From Gillisia hiemivivida (GTDB lineage Bacteria > Bacteroidota > Bacteroidia > Flavobacteriales > Flavobacteriaceae), in assembly GCF_007997295.1 (NCBI RefSeq), contig NZ_VORY01000001.1:62001-126000 (forward strand): 64,000 nucleotides of DNA, written 5' to 3'. Positions 57,943 through 64,000 of this stretch are shown here, piece after piece. The notes under the pieces were generated by a model, which had not been told where the DNA came from, ran no database searches, and saw nothing but the letters and a program-made list of their open reading frames with translations. Every line of letters starts with the position of its first letter. Positions within the stretch are counted from its first letter, which is position 1. Both the position numbers and the translations under genes were made by a program.

Positions 57943-59628
57943 ATGGTGAATTTGAAATTGATGGGAAGAACCCGAGCGCAAGAAAGTACTAATGCAATAG
58001 AGCGAATGTATATAACCATGCGACATTTATTTAATCGCGGATTTTATAAGCCCATGGGAATTTCTGGAGAAACTCTAAGAGAATCTTTGCTCACATTAAG
58101 ACCAGAAATCTACGGAACTATTGCAGAAGAAAAAGTAGAATTAGACGGACTATTATATGTAATAGAGCGGCTTCCTGTTGGAATAGAACAGTGTAGATTC
58201 ATCAATCTAACAAGTGACGAGGGCTATGCGAACTCTCATTTTACACCAATTGTTCCACCCAAAAGAAGAAGAAACTGTTATAGAATAGATGAAGAGCAAA
58301 TGAATATTGAGGTAACTCGGGGTAGATCTGAGATCTATGATATTCTTACTCATCTTACTTTCCTATTTATAGAATCGCATAAAATTATGCGACGCGTAAT
58401 TATAGATGAAGAAGGAAGTGTTACACGAGATTGGATGAAGCTGGAAGCGGCGGTTTTAAAACCTAGCTTAACTCAAAATGAGAGAGAAATAGCACTTACG
58501 CATACTGCCAATATTCTGGGAAGAACCTTTAAAGAGGTTACTACTATGTATCCTAAATTTATGACCCCTGAGAACGAAGAGCGTTTTCTGGAGATTATTT
58601 ATTGGTTAGGGAAACTGGCAATGGACGAGACCATAAATAACAATAAGAGAATTGTAACCTTTAGCCCTGTACTTAGAGAGCGTTTAGGCCACCATATACA
58701 TGGGGAGATCTGGGCAGATTCTATCAAGCAATATTTGGTGGAGAATAATTTAATGTACAGGCCAATTCATATTATTAGTGCGAATATGCACAGTGTTATG
58801 AATACTCTTTTTAGCCCAATTGCTTTAGAAGAGGAGTTGAAGGAAAAGAAACCAATGCAAGTTTATGAGGAGTTGAGCAATAGCGGAAATGGCCAACTTA
58901 GAAATAAAGTAATGAAAGTTGCTCTAGAAAATGGAATGAAATTTATTGAAGACACTAGCGGAACCAATATAGACGTGCAGGTTTTTGATACTGCAAAGAT
59001 AAAAAATGGTTATAGAAGTCCGAATTTTAACAATAAGTCTATAAATGACAAACCAGTTATAGTTGTAATGGATTACGCTTTTGGAGAACAAGCCTATGAA
59101 ACTATGGATGAACTACTGAAACCATATAGATATGAAGACAATGAGATTCATTTGAATGTAGATTCGGTTTCTATCATGGGTAAAGCAGGAATTTTAGATG
59201 GAGGGAAAGGTGATATCATGATCCCTTCAGCGCATTTATTTGAAGGAACAGCAGATAACTACCCGTTTTATAATGAGCTCAAAAAGGAGGATCTTGACGG
59301 GAATGGCATAAAGGTCGTAGATGGCTCTATGATCACAGTCCTTGGAACATCGCTTCAGAATCGTGATATTTTAAAATTCTTTCAGGAATCTACATGGGAT
59401 GTAGTTGGATTGGAAATGGAAGGAGTACATTATCAAAAAGCAATTCAATCTGCTTCCAGATTGAGAGGGAATATTAAAGAAGATGTAAAAGTAAGATATG
59501 CTTATTACGCTTCAGATAATCCGCTTGAGACGGGAAGCACATTAGCATCTGGTGGTTTAGGGACTACAGGTGTAAAGCCAACTTATTTGATCACCGAAAA
59601 AATATTAGAACAAATTTTTAATTCATAG
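57943..59628 (+). CDS. DUF6909-type protein, C-terminus resembling nucleoside phosphorylases
   Basis: A 561-residue cytoplasmic protein without membrane segments. The first 250 residues are helical (TRAQESTNAIERMYITMRHL and so on). The C-terminal 200 residues contain VVDGSMITVLGTSLQNRDIL and DVVGLEMEGVHYQKAI; a buried EMEG ending a strand is the nucleobase/ribose site of MTAN and nucleoside phosphorylases. I recall the family as DUF6909 from Bacteroidota, function unknown. A second possible start is ATG at 57961. It is 12 bp after the GH3 gene and 4 bp before rfbC. Confidence 0.72.
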   Translation: MVNLKLMGRTRAQESTNAIERMYITMRHLFNRGFYKPMGISGETLRESLLTLRPEIYGTIAEEKVELDGLLYVIERLPVGIEQCRFINLTSDEGYANSHFTPIVPPKRRRNCYRIDEEQMNIEVTRGRSEIYDILTHLTFLFIESHKIMRRVIIDEEGSVTRDWMKLEAAVLKPSLTQNEREIALTHTANILGRTFKEVTTMYPKFMTPENEERFLEIIYWLGKLAMDETINNNKRIVTFSPVLRERLGHHIHGEIWADSIKQYLVENNLMYRPIHIISANMHSVMNTLFSPIALEEELKEKKPMQVYEELSNSGNGQLRNKVMKVALENGMKFIEDTSGTNIDVQVFDTAKIKNGYRSPNFNNKSINDKPVIVVMDYAFGEQAYETMDELLKPYRYEDNEIHLNVDSVSIMGKAGILDGGKGDIMIPSAHLFEGTADNYPFYNELKKEDLDGNGIKVVDGSMITVLGTSLQNRDILKFFQESTWDVVGLEMEGVHYQKAIQSASRLRGNIKEDVKVRYAYYASDNPLETGSTLASGGLGTTGVKPTYLITEKILEQIFNS

Positions 59629-59632
59629 TTTA

Positions 59633-60178
59633 ATGAAGTTTGAAAACACCCCTCTAAAAGATTGTTTTATTTTAACACCACAGGTATATCCAGACCATCG
59701 GGGTATTTTTTTAGAGAGTTATCACAAAAAGAAATTTAATGAAATTACAGGCTTAGATCTGGAATTTGTCCAGGATAACCAATCGGTATCTAAAAAAGGG
59801 GTATTACGTGGTTTGCATTTCCAATCTGGTGGGTTCGCTCAGGCTAAACTCGTTCGTGTAATTTATGGCGAAGTATTGGATGTTGTAGTAGACCTAAGAC
59901 CAGACTCTCCAACATTTAAAGAGTCTTATAGTATCATTTTATCCGATCAGAATCAGCATCAATTATTTATACCTCAGGGTTTTGCACATGGATTTATCAC
60001 CTTGTCTGAAACTTCTGTTTTTTCTTATAAATGCGATCGGTTTTATTATCCGGGCTCAGAATCTGGAATTATCTATAATGATCCGGATCTTGCAATAGAT
60101 TGGAAATTTACTGAGGATGAGTTAATTCTGTCAGAAAAAGACACTAAATTACCAACACTCAAAGAATTATTTTCATGA
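59633..60178 (+). CDS. rfbC: dTDP-4-dehydrorhamnose 3,5-epimerase
   Basis: A 181-residue cupin-fold epimerase of dTDP-L-rhamnose synthesis. Motifs: PLKDCFILTPQVYPDHRGIF, catalytic His62 in LRGLHFQSG, VVVDLRPDSPTF, and FIPQGFAHGFITLSE. Its 3' end overlaps rfbD by 4 bp. rfbA and rfbB are not in the window, so the dTDP-sugar precursor must be made elsewhere. Confidence 0.95.
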   Translation: MKFENTPLKDCFILTPQVYPDHRGIFLESYHKKKFNEITGLDLEFVQDNQSVSKKGVLRGLHFQSGGFAQAKLVRVIYGEVLDVVVDLRPDSPTFKESYSIILSDQNQHQLFIPQGFAHGFITLSETSVFSYKCDRFYYPGSESGIIYNDPDLAIDWKFTEDELILSEKDTKLPTLKELFS

Positions 60179-61026
60179 AAACGGTATTGGTAACGGGAGC
60201 ATCTGGACAATTAGGTAAGTGTATTCAAAAAATTGCGGCAAAAGAAGATACGATCGATTGGCTATTTATGGACTCTTCAGAAATCGACATTACTTCAACT
60301 TGTGACCTAAGTATGTGCTTTGGAAACAAACAAATAGACTATTGTATTAATTGCGCGGCCTATACCAATGTTGAAAAAGCCGAATCTGATAAGGAAAAAG
60401 CTTTCAGTATAAATGCTGAAGCAGTAAAAAATTTAGCTGAAATCTGCCGAAAGCATAAAACGGTGCTTATTCATATCTCTACAGATTATGTTTTTGATGG
60501 CACCAATACTAGCCAATATAAAGAAGAGGATAAAACAAATCCAATTAACGTGTATGGCGCTTCAAAATTAAAAGGGGAGCAACACATCCAGAATACAATT
60601 GGCTATCATTTTATTTTTCGCACCTCTTGGTTGTATTCTGAATATGGGCATAATTTTTATAAGACCATTTTAAATAAAGCTGCAGAAAATGCTACTTTAA
60701 ATATAACCACTGCTCAAAAAGGGACACCTACCAACGCAAATCATCTTGCTGAACTACTAGTTCAAATCATAAAGGAAGAGAATGAAAACTATGGTTTATA
60801 CCACTATAGTAATGCAGGGGAAACTACCTGGCACGGATTTGCAAAAGAGATCTTAAGACTTTCCAATAAATGTGACGAGGTTCTTTTAAATGAGGATAAT
60901 TCTTATAAAACTATTGCAGAAAGGCCTGAAAATAGCGTTTTAGATAAAACTAAATTAAAGACCAATTTTGAGGTTGAAGTGGCCTCATGGCAGGACGCCG
61001 TTTTAGAATTATACAATAATAATTAG
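60175..61026 (+). CDS. rfbD: dTDP-4-dehydrorhamnose reductase
   Basis: A 283-residue short-chain-dehydrogenase-like NAD(P)H enzyme completing dTDP-L-rhamnose. The N-terminal GASGQLGKCI binds nucleotide, followed by NCAAYTNVEKAESDKEKAF, STDYVFDGT and the catalytic Tyr-x-x-x-Lys in VYGASKLKGE. Length is normal. It is translationally coupled to rfbC by the 4-bp ATGA overlap. Confidence 0.95.
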   Translation: MKTVLVTGASGQLGKCIQKIAAKEDTIDWLFMDSSEIDITSTCDLSMCFGNKQIDYCINCAAYTNVEKAESDKEKAFSINAEAVKNLAEICRKHKTVLIHISTDYVFDGTNTSQYKEEDKTNPINVYGASKLKGEQHIQNTIGYHFIFRTSWLYSEYGHNFYKTILNKAAENATLNITTAQKGTPTNANHLAELLVQIIKEENENYGLYHYSNAGETTWHGFAKEILRLSNKCDEVLLNEDNSYKTIAERPENSVLDKTKLKTNFEVEVASWQDAVLELYNNN

Positions 61027-61039
61027 ATAAAGATTTTAG

Positions 61040-62029
61040 ATGTCTAAAAGGATATTAATAACTGGAGCGGCAGGGTTTTTAGGCTCTCATCTATGCGATA
61101 GATTCATAAAAGAAGGTTATAAGGTAATTGGGATGGATAACCTGATTACTGGAGATATGAAAAATATCGAACATCTTTTAAAGATGGAAAACTTTGAATT
61201 CTATCATCATGATATCACAAAATATGTACATGTTGCTGGAGAACTAGATTATATTCTGCATTTTGCCTCTCCGGCAAGCCCAATAGATTATTTAAAAATA
61301 CCAATTCAGACTTTAAAAGTAGGCTCTGTTGGAGTATTGCATCTACTTGGTTTAGCTAAGGAAAAAAATGCGCGAATTTTAATCGCATCGACATCAGAAA
61401 TTTATGGAGATCCGTTGGTGCATCCACAAACAGAGGATTATTATGGGAATGTGAATTCCATAGGTCCACGCGGGGTGTACGATGAAGCAAAACGTTTTCA
61501 GGAATCCATGACTATGGCCTATCATCGTTTTCATGGCTTAGAAACTAGGATTGCCAGAATCTTTAATACGTATGGCCCAAGAATGAGATTAAATGATGGT
61601 CGAGTAATTCCTGCATTTATCGGCCAAGCATTAAGGGGAGAAGATCTTACTGTGTTTGGAGACGGTTCTCAAACTCGTTCTTTTTGTTATGTAGATGATC
61701 AGGTAGAAGGAATTTTTAGATTGCTTTTAAGTGACTATTCAGATCCGGTGAATATTGGTAATCCCGATGAAATTACTATCAGAGAATTTGCAGATGAAAT
61801 AATTAAACTTACCAATACCAATCAAAAAATAATTTGTGTGCCTTTACCAGAGGACGATCCAATGCAACGTCAACCTGATATTACTAGAGCTAGGGAGATC
61901 TTAGGTTGGGAACCTAAAGTTTCTAGGGAAGATGGGATGAAGATCACCTACGATTACTTTAAAAACCTTACTAAAGAGGAATTGTTTAAGAGTGAGCATA
62001 AGGATTTCGCAAAGCACATAAGACGCTAA
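61040..62029 (+). CDS. UDP-glucuronate decarboxylase-like NAD-dependent epimerase/dehydratase
   Basis: A 329-residue extended SDR. NAD motif [10 protein letters not shown] at residues 9-18; catalytic TSE at 118-120 (Glu120 typical of UXS), and Tyr147/Lys151 in [30 protein letters not shown] and [14 protein letters not shown] follow. These details (notably the Glu and RMRLNDGRV) point to UDP-xylose synthase rather than to GalE or RmlB. Product UDP-xylose would feed a surface glycan. Distances to neighbours: 13 bp from rfbD, 10 bp to the glycosyltransferase. Confidence 0.85.
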   Translation: MSKRILITGAAGFLGSHLCDRFIKEGYKVIGMDNLITGDMKNIEHLLKMENFEFYHHDITKYVHVAGELDYILHFASPASPIDYLKIPIQTLKVGSVGVLHLLGLAKEKNARILIASTSEIYGDPLVHPQTEDYYGNVNSIGPRGVYDEAKRFQESMTMAYHRFHGLETRIARIFNTYGPRMRLNDGRVIPAFIGQALRGEDLTVFGDGSQTRSFCYVDDQVEGIFRLLLSDYSDPVNIGNPDEITIREFADEIIKLTNTNQKIICVPLPEDDPMQRQPDITRAREILGWEPKVSREDGMKITYDYFKNLTKEELFKSEHKDFAKHIRR

Positions 62030-62039
62030 TAACAGCTAA

Positions 62040-62813
62040 ATGGAAGAATCGCCATTAGTATCGGTAATAATGCCTGCATATAATTCGGCTAAATTTATTG
62101 CTGAATCGATTCAATCTGTTTTGCATCAATTTCATTCTAACTGGGAATTATTGATAATAGATGATGCTTCTGAAGATAATACAGTTGAAATCATCGAAAA
62201 ATTCGCGTCATCAGATCCCAGAATTCAACTTTTTCAGAATAAAACAAATAAGGGAACGGGCATCAGCAGGAACATTGGTATAAAAGCAGCTCAGGGCTCA
62301 TATATTGCATTTTTAGACGCCGACGATCTTTGGCTCCCCAAGAAGTTAGAAGCTCAATTAGATTTCATGAAAAGGCGCGATCTTGAAATGACCTATTCTA
62401 GTTATTATCTAATAAATGAATCTGGGCAGGAGCTTCATAAAAAAATTCAAGCTTTGCCTATTCTCTCCTATAAAAAATTACTCAAATCTAATTATGTAGG
62501 GAATCTTACTGGAATTTATAAGGTTGAGAAACTGGGGAAAATCTATAGTCCTATATTAAGAAAAAGGCAGGATTGGGCATTATGGTTAGCTATTTTGAAG
62601 CGGATAGAATCCACAAAAGGAATCATAGAACCATTAGCCAAATATCGAATTAGAGAAAATTCTATTTCCAATAATAAGACCGCCCTATTAAAATATAACT
62701 ATTTGATATACAGAGAATTTTTGAAATATAGTAAGCTTAAGAGCTTAGTGAAAATGGGAGTTTTTTTAAAGGAACATTTCTTTATTAAGAAAAAGCAGGT
62801 AGTTTCTAAATGA
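62040..62813 (+). CDS. Family 2 glycosyltransferase
   Basis: A 257-residue inverting glycosyltransferase. GT-A fold with VSVIMPAYNSAKFIAESIQS at the N-terminus, LLIIDDASEDNTVEI (nucleotide-binding DDAS), GTGISRNIGIKAAQGSYIAF and the DXD-type site FLDADDLWLP. A C-terminal basic stretch (KEHFFIKKKQVV) could contact the membrane. Donor and acceptor sugars cannot be told. Its 3' end overlaps the convergent PaaK-like gene by 8 bp. Confidence 0.9.
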   Translation: MEESPLVSVIMPAYNSAKFIAESIQSVLHQFHSNWELLIIDDASEDNTVEIIEKFASSDPRIQLFQNKTNKGTGISRNIGIKAAQGSYIAFLDADDLWLPKKLEAQLDFMKRRDLEMTYSSYYLINESGQELHKKIQALPILSYKKLLKSNYVGNLTGIYKVEKLGKIYSPILRKRQDWALWLAILKRIESTKGIIEPLAKYRIRENSISNNKTALLKYNYLIYREFLKYSKLKSLVKMGVFLKEHFFIKKKQVVSK

Positions 62814-64000
62814 TGGAAGTAAACTGTTTCAATTTCCCACTTTTATTTCTTTTTAGAATTGGCATTTTCTCAAATTCTACTTGGAGATTTTTACCCACGA
62901 AAGTCTCTATGGCAGCTAATATTTTCTGAACCTGCCCATCAGAAAGGATATTCTCACTAACATATTCTATTTTAAATTTATCTAACGCAGTTTGTATAAT
63001 TAGAAATTCTTTAATGCTTCCAGCATCTTCAATAATAGATTTGGTCACATAATAAAAAGTAAGTCCGGGGACTACTTTTCCATCTGCCAAGCGTGCCACA
63101 TCATTAGTTCTCCCGGTAAGATTTAATAGTACAGGATGTTTAAAAGTACTGTTCTTTGCCAAGGTACCGGTATCTCCAATGTCATACCGAATCATTGGAT
63201 GTGCTTTATTATATAGAGAGGTAATAACAATTCTTCCTTCCTCGCCATATGGCAAGCTTCTATTATTATCGTCCAAGATCTCTATAAACAAGCTCTCTGC
63301 ATTTACTATCCATTCGTTATCAGTATTTTCAAAAGCGATAAGCCCTACTTCGCTTGCTCCGTACTCATTAAATACAGGGATTCCGAATGTTGCTTCAATA
63401 AGCTTCTTATCATTCTCAAAAAGTTTTTCTGAAGTAACAATACAAACTTTCAAAGTGGGACAGGTTTCTTTTAAAACAATTTTTTGTTTTTTTAAATATT
63501 TTGCAAAAAGTAAAATTGCGCTGGTATATCCATTAATATAGTCGAATTCAGATTTTTTAAATCGAATTAAAAATTCTTCCATCTTCTTTTCGCTAAGATC
63601 GAAGACGTTAAATCTTCTTCGCAAGCTTACCTGATCTTTGAATCGTTCCGTTAAATTTCCGTAGAAATCTAAAGGGATCCCGTAAAACCTAGCCTGTAAA
63701 GATTTGTTGAGGTCTATATCTATCCACTTATATCGGTTTATAAACTCGGCCCAGGTTACCGCATGGCAAAATCGATCTTTTGCAAAAATAAATGGATGCC
63801 CACTGGAACCAGAGGTCTTCCCTATATAGCTGTTCTTTTTATTATATTTCTTGCTAAGCCTATCGTTTAAAGGTCTCTGCAGATCTGACTTTTGCATTAC
63901 CGGCACCTCTTCCCAATCTGTAAATTCTTTATTTCCGAAGAAATCTTTATAATAAGAGTTATGCGATAAATGATAATTTACAATGGCTTTCCTCCGATTA
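62806..64000 (-). CDS. PaaK/CapK-like adenylate-forming ligase, 5' end beyond the window
   Basis: The minus-strand frame runs without a stop from 62806 to the right edge; the visible 398 codons are the C-terminal most of the protein. An internal GTG near 63906 is not the true start, because upstream codons continue in family style (NRRKAIVNYHLSHNSYYKDF). Features: ATP motif YIGKTSGSSGHPFIF, EYGASEVG, YDIGDTG, and TGRTNDVARLADGK. This is the phenylacetate-CoA ligase-like (PaaK/CapK) family; in polysaccharide loci such proteins may activate an acyl group for sugar decoration. Substrate unknown. Confidence 0.8.
   Translation of the reverse strand, partial: NRRKAIVNYHLSHNSYYKDFFGNKEFTDWEEVPVMQKSDLQRPLNDRLSKKYNKKNSYIGKTSGSSGHPFIFAKDRFCHAVTWAEFINRYKWIDIDLNKSLQARFYGIPLDFYGNLTERFKDQVSLRRRFNVFDLSEKKMEEFLIRFKKSEFDYINGYTSAILLFAKYLKKQKIVLKETCPTLKVCIVTSEKLFENDKKLIEATFGIPVFNEYGASEVGLIAFENTDNEWIVNAESLFIEILDDNNRSLPYGEEGRIVITSLYNKAHPMIRYDIGDTGTLAKNSTFKHPVLLNLTGRTNDVARLADGKVVPGLTFYYVTKSIIEDAGSIKEFLIIQTALDKFKIEYVSENILSDGQVQKILAAIETFVGKNLQVEFEKMPILKRNKSGKLKQFTSII

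Overview
The window is a gene-dense, AT-rich stretch of chromosome from a member of the Bacteroidota, most likely a marine or soil Flavobacteriaceae. Grounds: the recurrent -7 promoter element TAnnTTTG in front of many transcription units, few Shine-Dalgarno sites, TTG/GTG starts, and family markers of this group (DUF4175, DUF4837, DUF6909, GIN-domain DUF2807, OMP_b-brl_3 outer-membrane receptor, a GH3-beta-lactamase fusion). A genus in the Gramella/Salegentibacter/Zunongwangia neighbourhood is a guess only. There is no CRISPR array, transposase, prophage or rRNA operon.

Layout. 1-4.1 kb: a partial membrane protein, a tRNA with CAT anticodon, methylmalonyl-CoA epimerase, rbfA, a LolC/E-type permease and dusB. 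4.2-6.7 kb: a large outer-membrane receptor. 6.8-16.0 kb: a minus-strand peptidoglycan-recycling block (secreted NagZ-beta-lactamase fusion, NlpC/P60 lipoprotein, Ala-Glu epimerase, DigH-like glycosyl hydrolase, MurQ, MFS sugar importer). 16.3-28.5 kb: lepA, a CPA antiporter, an MBL-fold hydrolase, an S8 protease lipoprotein, an M1 aminopeptidase, rnpA, a CtpA-type protease and an isolated serine hydrolase with unusual flanks. 28.7-30.5 kb: rpiB, a zinc exporter (CDF) and an ElaA-type acetyltransferase. 30.5-31.6 kb: a 1.1 kb AT-rich intergenic region with repeats, a perfect 26-bp palindrome and DnaA-box-like 9-mers. 31.6-42 kb: rnr, a GIN-domain protein, LysE, tRNA-Cys, folB, glnS, a YtxH/holin-like triad, an SPFH protein, a small beta-barrel and gltX. 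42.2-48.8 kb: DUF4175, ybeY, mnmG and a methyltransferase, with two parS-like palindromes flanking mnmG. 49-59.6 kb: a Skp-like lipoprotein, DoxX, holB, pgk, an MltD-type transglycosylase, DUF4837, tatA, an M23 peptidase, a GH3-auxin-family enzyme and DUF6909. 59.6-64 kb: the start of a surface-polysaccharide locus (rfbC, rfbD, a UDP-glucuronate-decarboxylase-like enzyme, a GT2 transferase, and a PaaK-like ligase cut by the window edge).

How it fits together. The clearest multi-gene system is the 9 kb peptidoglycan-recycling locus. Exported enzymes would trim stem peptides and glycan strands, the NagZ-beta-lactamase fusion would release GlcNAc, MurNAc and peptide, the MFS protein would import a sugar, MurQ would turn MurNAc-6-phosphate into GlcNAc-6-phosphate, and the epimerase would process L-Ala-D-Glu. 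The MurNAc kinase is not in the window. The second structural theme is chromosome organisation: two parS-like ParB sites around mnmG lie about 15 kb from the repeat-rich intergenic region, which makes that region a candidate replication origin. This is a hypothesis that needs a skew or marker-frequency test.
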